A stretch of 64,000 nucleotides of DNA. Origin: Hallella multisaccharivorax DSM 17128. GTDB lineage: Bacteria > Bacteroidota > Bacteroidia > Bacteroidales > Bacteroidaceae. Positions 42,041-50,999 of the stretch are shown one piece after another (position 1 is the stretch's first letter; each line of letters opens with the position of its first letter). The translations under genes and the position numbers were made by a program. The DNA lies in assembly GCF_000218235.1 (NCBI RefSeq), contig NZ_GL945017.1, forward strand, positions 2,175,607-2,239,606, read 5' to 3'. The notes under the pieces are model-generated. The model did no database searches. It worked only from the letters and a program-made list of their open reading frames with translations, and was not told where the DNA came from.

Positions 42041-43216
42041 CTACAAGTGCCACCGATAACCCCTTTTAGCCCTTTGAGGAGTAGAGATAAATCCTGGTAC
42101 GCCACCACCTCCTGCCACGCCACGGTATTGTGCCCAACGGTCTCGGATGCGAGTAACGTAATCCACAGTCTCCATGCCACGCATATAGCCATAGCGTACT
42201 ACAGGGTCGTTGTAGTATTGTGGCTGTTGAAGTTTCAGCACAAACTCTGACACATCACCCCATCTTAGCGGGTCACGGCCGTGTTTCCGTGCCAAAGCCA
42301 TGGCGTCACGCACGTGATTGGTACCACCGTTATAACTCGCGAGCTGATACCATACCCGCTCAGCGGCGGGTACGTCGGCGAAATGACCACCCAACTCCTG
42401 CATATATTTGGCCGATGCGGCGATGTTTTCCTCCGGACTGAAAAGCGAGGCCCGCGAGAGGCCCACATGGTCAGCCGTGCTTGGCATGATCTGCATCAGG
42501 CCACACGCACCCGCCCACGACCGGGCGTTAGGGTCAAAAGTTGATTCCTGATAACACTGCGCGGCCATGAGGCGCCAGTCAAGGCGCGCAAGGGGAGCAT
42601 ACATCATGAAATATTTGTCGTATCGCGAGATGATGCCCTTAGAGCGATCAAGCAATGGCGAGAAGATATGACGACGAACACTGGCTGTGGACAGCAGGAA
42701 CGACTCCTCACGGCGAGTCGCTGCCACATACTCTTTCTTAAACCATGCATCAATACTTTTTGCCAGCTCCTGATTGCCGACATTCACAGCCCATCCATGC
42801 TTCAGCGAGTCCACCTTCACCCTGGTATAATCCACGCCCTTTACTGTATCGGGCAGCTGCAATGTCACGATATCGGCATCACCGGCCTTGATTTTGCGCA
42901 CCACTTCGGCAGTATCTCTGCAGACATCCACACGAAGCGACACCCCTAACCTCTCCGCATACTTCTGACATAAAAGATATTGCAAGCCCATGCCATGTCC
43001 ATGATAGTCATAATAAGTCTCGGGCCCCGAGAGCGTAGCAATGATCAACTCCCCATTACTTACAATGTCGTTAAGGCCAAAATTACTGTTTTGGGGAATT
43101 GAATCATTGACCAGCGGCGTGCCCCATGGCGTCATCTCCACGGTCTTCTTCTCTTGACAGGATGCCGAAAAAAGCAACGCAAAGAGTGTAATTATGCTGA
43201 TAATATGAAACTTCAT
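42041..43216 (-). CDS. MltF-like lytic transglycosylase lipoprotein
   Basis: A 391-residue lipoprotein (signal peptide with LLFSASC). Residues 50-210 resemble an ABC-type solute-binding domain (GELIIATLSGPETYYDYHG, DADIVTLQLPDT). Residues 220-350 form an SLT transglycosylase domain: AAQCYQESTFDPNARSWAGA with catalytic Glu, GLMQIMPSTADHVGL and LASYNGGTNHVRDA. This order is that of E. coli MltF, which cleaves peptidoglycan glycan strands. It is transcribed together with or just ahead of the hemerythrin/LuxR gene. Confidence 0.85.
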   Translation of the reverse strand: MKFHIISIITLFALLFSASCQEKKTVEMTPWGTPLVNDSIPQNSNFGLNDIVSNGELIIATLSGPETYYDYHGHGMGLQYLLCQKYAERLGVSLRVDVCRDTAEVVRKIKAGDADIVTLQLPDTVKGVDYTRVKVDSLKHGWAVNVGNQELAKSIDAWFKKEYVAATRREESFLLSTASVRRHIFSPLLDRSKGIISRYDKYFMMYAPLARLDWRLMAAQCYQESTFDPNARSWAGACGLMQIMPSTADHVGLSRASLFSPEENIAASAKYMQELGGHFADVPAAERVWYQLASYNGGTNHVRDAMALARKHGRDPLRWGDVSEFVLKLQQPQYYNDPVVRYGYMRGMETVDYVTRIRDRWAQYRGVAGGGGVPGFISTPQRAKRGYRWHL

Positions 43217-43230
43217 AAACTATTTAGGCA

Positions 43231-43264
43231 CAAAATTACTAACTTTATTGGAGATATAGGCAAA
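43231..43264 (-). promoter_or_regulatory. Promoter of the MltF-type gene
   Basis: On the minus strand, TAATTTTG (43231-43238) with TTTG (43261-43264) upstream, 22 bases apart. It interleaves with the divergent hisG promoter. Confidence 0.45.
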
Positions 43265-43278
43265 AATGGGTACTTTTG
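43248..43278 (+). promoter_or_regulatory. Promoter of hisGDC
   Basis: TTG (43248-43250), twenty bases, TACTTTTG (43271-43278), followed by the hisG ATG 77 bases after the box. Confidence 0.55.
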
Positions 43279-43354
43279 CAAGGATTATTTGTAAAAGAGA
43301 ATAGCAGAGAAGCAAATAAGACAGATATCAATATAGGACATTACATATTTAGCT

Positions 43355-44206
43355 ATGCTAAGAATTGCCATCCAATCAAAAGGCCGTCTCTACGACGACA
43401 GCATGAATCTCCTCGCAGAGGCTGACATCAAAGTCAATCCCAGTAAGCGCACTCTTCTGGTCCAAAGCTCCAACTTCCCCTTGGAAGTACTCTTCCTGCG
43501 CGATGACGATATTCCCCAAAGTGTAGCCAGCGGTGTGGCCGACATCGGCATCGTGGGCGAAAACGAGTTTGAAGAGCGCCAGGAAGACGCACAGGTTATC
43601 GACCGCCTTGGTTTCTCCAAATGCCGCCTGTCGCTGGCTATACCAAAGAGCATCCATTACCAAGGGCTCGAGTGGTTCGACGGCAAGAAAATCGCCACGA
43701 GCTATCCTGGCATCCTGCGCAGATTTCTAAATAAAAACAACATACATGCCGACATACATGTCATCACCGGATCGGTAGAAATAAGCCCCGGCATTGGTCT
43801 TGCCGACGCTATCCTTGACATTGTCAGCAGCGGTTCAACGCTTGTCCACAACAACCTGAAAGAAGTGGAGACCATCATCCAAAGCGAGGCTCTGCTCATC
43901 GGCAACTGGCAGATGGATGAAGAAAAACACAACATTCTCAACGAGATGCTCTTCCGTTTCAAGGCGGTCAGGTCGGCACAAGACAAGAAGTACGTCATGA
44001 TGAATGCGCCCAAGGACAAGATCGCCGATATCACGGCCGTACTGCCCGGCATCAAGAGCCCCACCATCATTCCACTCTCCGACCCTAACTGGTGCGCCAT
44101 CCACACTGTGCTTGATGAGAAGCGGTTCTGGGAAATCATCAATAAACTCAAAGAGCTTGGCGCACAGGGCATCCTCGTGAGCCCTATTGAGAAAATGATA
44201 TTATAA
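43355..44206 (+). CDS. hisG: ATP phosphoribosyltransferase (long form)
   Basis: A 283-residue enzyme for the first step of histidine synthesis (ATP + PRPP to phosphoribosyl-ATP). LRIAIQSKGRLYDDSMNLL begins the catalytic domain, and GVADIGIVGENEFEE and DAILDIVSSGSTLVHNNL are the PRPP-binding blocks. The ~75-residue C-terminal ACT-like domain of the long form is present (ADITAVLPGIKSPTIIPL), the site of histidine feedback inhibition, so HisZ is not required. First gene of hisGDC, 15 bp before hisD. Confidence 0.95.
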   Translation: MLRIAIQSKGRLYDDSMNLLAEADIKVNPSKRTLLVQSSNFPLEVLFLRDDDIPQSVASGVADIGIVGENEFEERQEDAQVIDRLGFSKCRLSLAIPKSIHYQGLEWFDGKKIATSYPGILRRFLNKNNIHADIHVITGSVEISPGIGLADAILDIVSSGSTLVHNNLKEVETIIQSEALLIGNWQMDEEKHNILNEMLFRFKAVRSAQDKKYVMMNAPKDKIADITAVLPGIKSPTIIPLSDPNWCAIHTVLDEKRFWEIINKLKELGAQGILVSPIEKMIL

Positions 44207-44220
44207 GTACACAACGAGCA

Positions 44221-45501
44221 ATGAACATTATCAAATATCCTCCAAAAACAGGATGGCAGGCCATCGTTGAGCGACCTCACATGGATTTCTCCCAGCTCAA
44301 CGAGACCGTCTCAACGGTGCTCAGGGACATCAGGGAGCATGGCGACGAAGCCGTGAAACGCTATGAAGAGAAGTTCGACCATGCCCGTCTGGCCTCACTT
44401 CAAGTCACCGGACAAGAGATGGAAGAGGCCATGAACAGCATCTCTGCCGACCTGAAAGCAGCCTTGGAGCTGGCCCACCACAACATTGCGGTCTTCCACC
44501 AGGCACAGCAGTTTAAAGGTGAACGCGTCACCACTTGCAGAGGCGTGACCTGCTGGCAGAAGAGCATTGCCATCGAGAAGGTAGGACTCTACATCCCCGG
44601 TGGCACCGCGCCCCTCTTCTCCACCGTGCTCATGCTCGCTACACCTGCCAAGATAGCCGGATGCCGCGAAATCGTACTGTGCACGCCACCCGACAAGCAT
44701 GGAAAAGTGAATCCGGCCATTCTCGCAGCAGCCAGAACAGCCGGTGTCAGTAAAATCTATAAGGCAGGTGGTGTTCAGGCTATTGGTGCCATGGCCTATG
44801 GCACTGAAACAGTACCCAAGGTTTACAAGATCTTCGGCCCAGGCAACCAGTTCGTCATGACTGCCAAGCAACAGGTGAGCCTGCACGATGTTGCCATCGA
44901 CATGCCCGCAGGGCCCAGCGAAGTGTGTGTAGTGGCTGATCAGACCTCCAATCCTGTTTATGTGGCTGCTGACCTTCTCTCACAGGCAGAGCACGGCACT
45001 GACTCACAGGTGATTCTCATTACGACTTCCGAGAAAATGCTCGACGAGGTGAGCCAGGAAGTGGAGAGCCAGCTCGCACGGCTTCCGCGCAGAGAGATCG
45101 CCGCGCAAACGCTGACCAACTCCAAGCTTGTCCTCGTACATGACAAGGAGGAAGCCATGGAGCTCTGCAACCTCTATGCACCCGAGCACCTCATCCTATC
45201 TACAGACGACTACAACCAGCTTGCAGAGAAGGTCGTCAACGCAGGAAGTGTCTTCCTGGGACAGTGGGCATGCGAGAGCGCGGGCGACTATGCCAGCGGC
45301 ACCAACCACACCCTGCCAACCCACCAATACGCGCTTGCCTATAATGGCGTCAACCTTGACAGCTATAACCGAAAGGTGACTTTTCAGCATCTCACCGAAG
45401 ACGGCATCCGCAGCATTGGACAGACTGTTGTCACCATGGCCGAGAACGAGCAGTTAGAAGCTCATGCCAACGCCATGAGATTGAGAATGAACAACTTATA
45501 A
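44221..45501 (+). CDS. hisD: Histidinol dehydrogenase
   Basis: A 426-residue enzyme that oxidises histidinol to histidine with two NAD. The family blocks are VGLYIPGGTAPLFSTVLMLA, GVQAIGAMAYGTETVPKVYK, FGPGNQFV, MPAGPSEVCVVAD, the zinc-ligand region LLSQAEHGTDSQ, APEHLIL, and GTNHTLPTHQ. Length is normal. hisC follows after 12 bp. Confidence 0.95.
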   Translation: MNIIKYPPKTGWQAIVERPHMDFSQLNETVSTVLRDIREHGDEAVKRYEEKFDHARLASLQVTGQEMEEAMNSISADLKAALELAHHNIAVFHQAQQFKGERVTTCRGVTCWQKSIAIEKVGLYIPGGTAPLFSTVLMLATPAKIAGCREIVLCTPPDKHGKVNPAILAAARTAGVSKIYKAGGVQAIGAMAYGTETVPKVYKIFGPGNQFVMTAKQQVSLHDVAIDMPAGPSEVCVVADQTSNPVYVAADLLSQAEHGTDSQVILITTSEKMLDEVSQEVESQLARLPRREIAAQTLTNSKLVLVHDKEEAMELCNLYAPEHLILSTDDYNQLAEKVVNAGSVFLGQWACESAGDYASGTNHTLPTHQYALAYNGVNLDSYNRKVTFQHLTEDGIRSIGQTVVTMAENEQLEAHANAMRLRMNNL

Positions 45502-45513
45502 ACGCCCACATTC

Positions 45514-46554
45514 ATGAGACAACTCCACGATTTAGTCAGACCCAACATTTGGCGACTCGCACCCTATAGCTCTGCCCGCAGCGAATACAGCGGTCACGAG
45601 GCACATGTCTTTCTTGACGCTAATGAGAATCCCTACAACACCCTGTTGAATCGCTATCCGGACCCATTGCAGACGGAAGTGAAACAGAGGCTCTCCAAAT
45701 ATAAGCAGGTGCCGCCCGAATGCATTTTCTTAGGCAATGGCTCCGACGAGGCCATCGATCTCGTCTACCGGATCTTCTGTCGTCCACAGGTAGACAATGT
45801 GGTAGCCATAGAGCCTACTTACGGCATGTACAAGGTTTGCGCCGACATCAACGACGTGGCTTACAAGCCTGTGCTGCTCGACGAGCACTACCAGTTGAAC
45901 GCCGACCGCCTTCTCGCAGCCTGTGACAAGCACACCAAGGTGGTGTGGCTGTGTTCGCCCAACAATCCATCGGGCAACAACCTGCAGGTAACTGAGGTTG
46001 AGAAAGTGCTGAGCCGGTTCGACGGCATCATCGTCATCGACGAGGCCTACAGCGACTTCTCCACCGTCCCCACCTTCAGACGCCGACTCGCCGAGTTCCC
46101 CAACCTCATTGTGCTCAACACCATGAGCAAGGCATGGGGGTGCGCAGCCATCCGCTTAGGCATGGCATTCGCCGACAAAGAGATCATTGGGCTTTTCAAT
46201 AAGGTAAAATACCCCTACAATGTCAACCAGCTCACACAGCGGCAGGCACTTGAGGAGCTTGACAACATCGAGGCTGTTGAAAAGTGGGTCAGCCTCATCC
46301 TCTTAGAGCGCAAGCGCATGCTGCAGGCCTTCAAAGAGCTGCCTGTCTGCAAAGAGGTGTTTCCCACCGATGCAAACTTCTTTCTTGCCAGGATGACCGA
46401 CGCGCAGGGCATCTACGATTACTTGGTAGGGAAAGGCATCATTGTCAGGAACCGCACGCATATCAAGCTCTGCAACGACTGCCTGCGCGTCACAATCGGC
46501 ACCAAAACCGAGAATGCAGAACTGCTGAGCGCCTTGAGAGAAATGCAGGCCTAA
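45514..46554 (+). CDS. hisC: Histidinol-phosphate aminotransferase
   Basis: A 346-residue PLP enzyme that transaminates imidazole-acetol phosphate. [39 protein letters not shown] and the PLP-lysine block [15 protein letters not shown] are visible. It is the last gene of this operon. In Bacteroides the order is usually hisGDCB; here hisC is followed instead by a terminator and a 22-bp repeat array, so hisB must lie elsewhere or be missing. Confidence 0.93.
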   Translation: MRQLHDLVRPNIWRLAPYSSARSEYSGHEAHVFLDANENPYNTLLNRYPDPLQTEVKQRLSKYKQVPPECIFLGNGSDEAIDLVYRIFCRPQVDNVVAIEPTYGMYKVCADINDVAYKPVLLDEHYQLNADRLLAACDKHTKVVWLCSPNNPSGNNLQVTEVEKVLSRFDGIIVIDEAYSDFSTVPTFRRRLAEFPNLIVLNTMSKAWGCAAIRLGMAFADKEIIGLFNKVKYPYNVNQLTQRQALEELDNIEAVEKWVSLILLERKRMLQAFKELPVCKEVFPTDANFFLARMTDAQGIYDYLVGKGIIVRNRTHIKLCNDCLRVTIGTKTENAELLSALREMQA

Positions 46555-46587
46555 AGCACGGAAAAATATTTCATCAACCAAGTTTCT

Positions 46588-46634
46588 AAAACCATTACGG
46601 CGCAGCGGCAATTCCACTGCGCCGTAATGGTTTT
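46588..46634. terminator. Bidirectional terminator between hisC and pyrH
   Basis: A perfect 18-bp stem: AAAACCATTACGGCGCAG (46588-46605) and its exact complement (46617-46634), loop of 11. The A and T ends give T-tracts on both strands, as fits the convergent genes. Confidence 0.9.
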
Positions 46635-46640
46635 GTCTCT

Positions 46641-46750
46641 ACACCGTAAACGCATTGCCTCTACACCGTAAACGCGATGCCATTACACCGTAAACGCATT
46701 GCCTCTACACCGTAAACGCATTGCCATTACACCGTAGAGGGAATCGCTAA
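46641..46750. repeat. 22-bp tandem repeat array (hisC-pyrH gap)
   Basis: ACACCG begins units at 46641, 46663, 46685, 46707 and 46729, exactly 22 bp apart. Core ACACCGTAAACGCATTGCC; the last unit diverges after ACACCGTAGAGG. It is directly beside the terminator and 30 bp from the pyrH stop. Confidence 0.95.
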
Positions 46751-46779
46751 AAAATAAGAGCCATATCGTGACTTCCTAT

Positions 46780-47490
46780 CTACGGTTTTACAAGCGTGCC
46801 AATCTCCTCTCCGTCAATGACTTTACGAAGATTGCCAACAACATCCATATTGAATACATAAATGGGCAGATGATTATCCTGACACATGCAGATGGCTGTG
46901 AGGTCCATCACCTTCAGGCCACGCTCCAACACTTCATGGTAAGAAATCTCATTGAACTTCCTCGCCGTGGGGTCCTTTTCCGGATCCGCCGTGTAAACGC
47001 CATCCACACGCGTACCCTTGAGCATCACATCAGCCTCAATCTCTATGCCGCGGAGCGAGGAGCCCGTATCAGTCGTGAAATAAGGGTTGCCGGTACCAGC
47101 CGAGAAAATGCAAACATAGCCGGCCAGAAGCGCCTCAATGGCTTTCCACTTATTATAGAATTCGCCGATAGGCTCCATACGAATGGCCGTCATTACCTTG
47201 TTTTCCACGCCTATAGCTCCTAATGCCGAGCTCAGGGCCAACGAATTAATCACCGTGGCGCACATGCCCATCTGGTCACCTTTCACACGGTCGAAGCCTT
47301 TCTGCGAGCCACTGAGTCCACGGAAAATGTTGCCGCCGCCGATGACGACACCTATTTCCACGCCCATATCGTGGATCTCCTTGATCTGAGCCGCGTAGTC
47401 AGCCAACCGCTGAGGATCAATGCCAAAACCTTGATGTCCCATCAGGCTCTCGCCGGAGAGCTTAAGCAGGATTCTTTTAAAACGAGCCAT
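46780..47490 (-). CDS. pyrH: Uridylate (UMP) kinase
   Basis: A 236-residue bacterial UMP kinase of the amino-acid-kinase fold. RILLKLSGESLMGHQGFGID, VGVVIGGGNIFRGL, DQMGMCATVINSLALS, GTGNPYFTTDTGSSLRGIEI and TRVDGVYTADPEKDP are the family blocks. It phosphorylates UMP to UDP and is a hexamer regulated by GTP/UTP in characterised members. It is divergent from dnaA. Confidence 0.95.
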   Translation of the reverse strand: MARFKRILLKLSGESLMGHQGFGIDPQRLADYAAQIKEIHDMGVEIGVVIGGGNIFRGLSGSQKGFDRVKGDQMGMCATVINSLALSSALGAIGVENKVMTAIRMEPIGEFYNKWKAIEALLAGYVCIFSAGTGNPYFTTDTGSSLRGIEIEADVMLKGTRVDGVYTADPEKDPTARKFNEISYHEVLERGLKVMDLTAICMCQDNHLPIYVFNMDVVGNLRKVIDGEEIGTLVKP

Positions 47491-47530
47491 AATATTCTTA
47501 TTTTAAATGCTATATGATGTTTCCTGCGCA

Positions 47531-47538
47531 CAAAGATA
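47531..47538 (-). promoter_or_regulatory. -7 box of pyrH
   Basis: TATCTTTG on the minus strand, 40 bases before the pyrH ATG. Confidence 0.5.
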
Positions 47539-47740
47539 AGTTTTTTTTGTGTGAATGACCTGCATGAGCGACCACTTTCTTTCCTTTTCTGATGACAATT
47601 CCTCGAAATGAAGCTGTCGAGGCCCGCCGTTCAAAGAACAGAATTATTTAAAACACATTAACAGAATGCTTTTTTATTGCTTAATCATATCATTTGTAAG
47701 AAGTTAGGATGAGGTCCTCCACCACAGTCAGAAAAAATGA

Positions 47741-47772
47741 TTTGCAGCATCGCCAAAAAATATGTAGTTTTG
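47741..47772 (+). promoter_or_regulatory. Promoter of dnaA
   Basis: TTTG (47741-47744), twenty bases, TAGTTTTG (47765-47772). Its position argues against the in-frame starts at 47737 and 47776 and supports ATG 47839. Confidence 0.6.
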
Positions 47773-47838
47773 CAGATGCCTTTTCATGAGAAAGGACAAG
47801 ATGATAGAGGACAATCTACATCCACCAAGTTGAACGAA

Positions 47839-49257
47839 ATGAAAGCAAAAGAAGACTCCCGATGGCTGAAAGCACTGACATTGATTCGTCAAAATGTCAC
47901 TGGGCAGATTTACGATACGTGGTTCAAGCCCATTGTCTTTGAGCACTTCGATGAGGCTCAAAGGATGATCCTCGTGCAGGTACCCAGTCCTTTCGTCTAC
48001 GAATACTTAGAAGAGAACTTCGTCGACCTCCTTACCAAGGTGCTCTATGAGTGTTTTGGCCCTAAGATTCATTTGTCTTATCGTGTCGTTGTGGACAAAG
48101 AGGGCAAAGATAGTGGCGGCACAGAGACCGTGTGGTCGGAGCCGGCCAACGGTGTCAAGCAACAGCCGCTTCAACGGGGCAACCAAAGTCCGACCCCCCT
48201 TGATGCCGCTCAACCTCAAGCACTCGACCCACAACTCAATCCTCATCTCACTTTTGCCAACTATATTGAGGGAGACAGCAACAAGCTTCCCCGCTCTGTG
48301 GGACAGTCTATCGCCGAGCATCCAGGCACAATGCAGTTCAATCCGATGTTCATTTATGGACCGTCAGGATGCGGAAAGACACACCTCATCAATGCTATAG
48401 GCATGCGTACCAAGGAGCTTTATCCGCAGAAGCGCGTGCTCTATATATCTGCACGGCTGTTTCAGGTCCAATACAGCAATGCCGTGTTGCAGAACACGGT
48501 TAACTCTTTCATCGCCTTTTACCAGACCATCGACATGCTTATTGTCGACGACATTCAGGAATGGATGGGAAAGACGGGCACGCTGAATACATTTTTCCAC
48601 ATCTTTAATAATCTCTTCCGCAATGGCAAGCGCATTATCCTCGCTTCCGACCGTCCACCGGTAGACCTCAAGGATATGCCCGACCGCCTGCTTACGCGAT
48701 TCTCATGCGGCCTCATCGCCGAACTGGAGAAGCCCAACCGAAAGCTCTGCGTGGATATCCTTGAAAATAAAATCAAGCGAGATGGGCTGAAGATTCCACG
48801 CGATGTCATTGAGTTTATAGCAGAAACTGCAAGCGGAAGTGTACGTGATCTCGAAGGGGTCATACAATCATTGTTAGCCTACTGCATTGTCTACAACTGC
48901 AATATCGACATGCGACTTGCCCAACGCGTCATCAAACGTGCCGTGAAAGTGGACGACAGGCCCCTCACCGTGGACGACATCTTGGAGAAAGTGTGCCGGC
49001 ATTACAATGTCACCACTACACAAATCAATTCCAAGAGCCGTAAGCGCGATTATGTCGTAGCGCGTCAAGTGTCGATGTATCTTGCGCAAAAGTACACGAA
49101 GATGCCGGCAAGCCGTATCGGCAAGCTCGTTGGCAACCGCGATCACTCCACAGTGATCCACTCTTGCTCACAAGTAGAAAAGCGCATCCAAGTCGACGAG
49201 GCCTTCTCTGCAGAGCTGGTCAGCATTGAGACATCGTTTAAGTTGAAGAAGCAATAA
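47839..49257 (+). CDS. dnaA: Chromosomal replication initiator DnaA
   Basis: About 472 residues from ATG 47839 (MKAKEDSRWLKALTLIRQNV). Domain I covers about 1-90, followed by a polar linker with Pro and Gln. The AAA+ domain has the P-loop GPSGCGKTHL (Lys180), the Walker B region MLIVDDIQEW and the arginine-finger region SDRPPVDLKDMPDRLLTRF. Domain IV, the DnaA-box-binding part, has RDYVVARQVSMYLAQKYTKM and the signature VGNRDHSTVIHSC. It opens the origin. The upstream 47491-47764 gap is AT-rich, but I see no DnaA boxes (TTATCCACA). Confidence 0.94.
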   Translation: MKAKEDSRWLKALTLIRQNVTGQIYDTWFKPIVFEHFDEAQRMILVQVPSPFVYEYLEENFVDLLTKVLYECFGPKIHLSYRVVVDKEGKDSGGTETVWSEPANGVKQQPLQRGNQSPTPLDAAQPQALDPQLNPHLTFANYIEGDSNKLPRSVGQSIAEHPGTMQFNPMFIYGPSGCGKTHLINAIGMRTKELYPQKRVLYISARLFQVQYSNAVLQNTVNSFIAFYQTIDMLIVDDIQEWMGKTGTLNTFFHIFNNLFRNGKRIILASDRPPVDLKDMPDRLLTRFSCGLIAELEKPNRKLCVDILENKIKRDGLKIPRDVIEFIAETASGSVRDLEGVIQSLLAYCIVYNCNIDMRLAQRVIKRAVKVDDRPLTVDDILEKVCRHYNVTTTQINSKSRKRDYVVARQVSMYLAQKYTKMPASRIGKLVGNRDHSTVIHSCSQVEKRIQVDEAFSAELVSIETSFKLKKQ

Positions 49258-49262
49258 GTCCT

Positions 49263-50747
49263 TTACTTCCACAATTGTTTCCAAACAGTATCTTTCCCGA
49301 TGATCTCACCGGCGGTCAACAAGGCAGTAATTGTGACTCCATGAACTCCTTGCATCATCACATTCTGACCGGTAAGGAAAAGATTTGCTACGGGTGTGCG
49401 GGGAGAGAGAATGGAAACCAGCGGATTATGATAGTCCTTTCGTAATCCAAAAGCTGAGCCGAAGGGCGACAACGTAAAGTTGTGCCAGGTTGTCGGCGTA
49501 GAGATATAGCGCCGGACCACGGCTTCACGAAGGCCTGGGATTACTTTCTCCGCCAGCTCCATACACTGTGCTGCCTTGTGAGCTTTGAGCAAATCGTAAT
49601 CGTTTCCGCTTCCTTCTGATCCCGAATCAGCCCGACAACTACACTCTGCCCACGTCATAGGAGTGAGCAAATCGATTTGCCGGGTATACGGACTGCCATC
49701 TTCCGGCACCCGACAACTCAGCATAACGCCTCCCACTACCCCATCCGACAATGGCAAATCCCACGGACTACAGCCATTCCGGTAAACATAATAATTGTGA
49801 TTAAAGTACGGAATGGTAAAGGACCGAAGCAACAATTGCACAGAAAGCATACCATAGGTGTCTTGCATGCTGTTGATGCGATGTAAAAAAGCCGACTTGA
49901 GAATATGTGAATCTTTGATCCAAGTAAATGTCTGTTGAGGATGAACATCACTCACAAAAAGTGTGGCCTCATAGTCAATGCCATCTTTACAGTGAGCTGC
50001 CACTGCCTTGCCGTCTCTAATAATCAGCTCATCCACCTCGGCTTTGCACACTACTTTTCCACCCAGTCGTTGCAAACGGTCAATAAGTGATTTAATTATG
50101 AGGTTCCCACTTCCACGCAGTCGCCAACTACTCTGAATAAAACTGCTGCTGCAATGAGTGAAAACAAAGAGCGGTAATGTCTCACGGTTCAACTCCATCC
50201 GGAAGGCATTACCCGACAAAACATTGATAAGCGTGGCATCATGAAAGTGTTGACGCAAGAAGTCCCACGCCCCGACCGCCAATGTAGGCCACGAGTTTAG
50301 ATGATTAGCAGGCAGCGGACAGAGAGCCTCCCACTGCTCACGGTCACTGGCTTTCAGAGTTTCTACAAACGCTTTCAGGCTCTTTCTCTCATGAGGGAAG
50401 TGCTCAGCCAAGGAATCAGTGAAAGCATCAAAGCCCTGAGCCAGTTGGAAGACCTGATGATCCGCCACTATCCGGTCAAAACCGTTGCCGTCAAGTCTTT
50501 GCCAAGGAAGCGAAAGCAGACCCAGCATACGGAAAGGAGCCTCAAGAGGCTCACCCTTGCCCAGACCCCCTATATAATGGAAGCCCGTGTCAAAATGCAG
50601 GCCTTGCCGGAGAAAGCTCTGCATACACCCTCCGGGATGACCATTACGTTCAAGCACAAGCACTCTTAAGCCATTGGATGCCAATATGTTGGCACATTCC
50701 ATTCCGCCAAGGCCTGAACCAATGATGATGACGTCGAATCGGGGCAC
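49263..50747 (-). CDS. FAD-dependent oxidoreductase, CrtN/phytoene-desaturase-like
   Basis: A 494-residue flavoprotein. The N-terminal dinucleotide-binding motif IIIGSGLGGMECANILASNG and LVLERNGHPGG, with the C-terminal block LTGQNVMMQGVHGVTITALL, mark the carotenoid-desaturase/retinol-saturase-like superfamily. It comes last in a tight three-gene operon after an ACP and a ketosynthase, so its substrate is more likely an acyl or polyene chain bound to ACP, or a product of these, than a carotenoid. Similar enzymes occur in flexirubin/aryl-polyene clusters of Bacteroidetes. It ends only 5 bp from the convergent dnaA. Confidence 0.72.
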   Translation of the reverse strand: MPRFDVIIIGSGLGGMECANILASNGLRVLVLERNGHPGGCMQSFLRQGLHFDTGFHYIGGLGKGEPLEAPFRMLGLLSLPWQRLDGNGFDRIVADHQVFQLAQGFDAFTDSLAEHFPHERKSLKAFVETLKASDREQWEALCPLPANHLNSWPTLAVGAWDFLRQHFHDATLINVLSGNAFRMELNRETLPLFVFTHCSSSFIQSSWRLRGSGNLIIKSLIDRLQRLGGKVVCKAEVDELIIRDGKAVAAHCKDGIDYEATLFVSDVHPQQTFTWIKDSHILKSAFLHRINSMQDTYGMLSVQLLLRSFTIPYFNHNYYVYRNGCSPWDLPLSDGVVGGVMLSCRVPEDGSPYTRQIDLLTPMTWAECSCRADSGSEGSGNDYDLLKAHKAAQCMELAEKVIPGLREAVVRRYISTPTTWHNFTLSPFGSAFGLRKDYHNPLVSILSPRTPVANLFLTGQNVMMQGVHGVTITALLTAGEIIGKDTVWKQLWK

Positions 50748-50993
50748 TTACTTCTCTAAATGACTCTCAATAAAATCGTAGAGATCGTTGAATGTAATAA
50801 TCTTGCGAAGCGACTCCGTAGGAATCTTTACGCCATATTCCGACTGAATGACAGCCACAAGGTCGACAAGACTCAGCGAGTCAAGACTGAGCGCATCATA
50901 AACTTTAGCATTTGGGTCAAAGTCACTGCTTTCCGTCTCAAACTCTTCAGCCAATATACTATTTACCTGCTTGATGATATCTTCTCGTGTCAT
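50748..50993 (-). CDS. Acyl carrier protein
   Basis: An 81-residue ACP. The 4'-phosphopantetheine site is Ser39 in LSLDSLSLVDLVA; the acidic helix II (VDLVAVIQSEYGVKIPTESL) is typical. It is distinct from a housekeeping ACP, as it is embedded between a ketosynthase gene (6 bp away) and an FAD oxidoreductase gene (adjacent), indicating a dedicated carrier. Confidence 0.85.
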   Translation of the reverse strand: MTREDIIKQVNSILAEEFETESSDFDPNAKVYDALSLDSLSLVDLVAVIQSEYGVKIPTESLRKIITFNDLYDFIESHLEK

Positions 50994-50999
50994 ATCTGT

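Noticed and set aside
46641..46750. CRISPR array
   Set aside because: The 22-bp units follow each other with no variable spacers and there are no cas genes; the same holds for the arrays at 31179 and 55067.
47491..47764. Replication origin beside dnaA
   Set aside because: AT-rich, but no DnaA boxes or repeated motifs could be found by eye, and dnaA is often away from oriC in Bacteroidetes. GC-skew analysis of the genome would decide.
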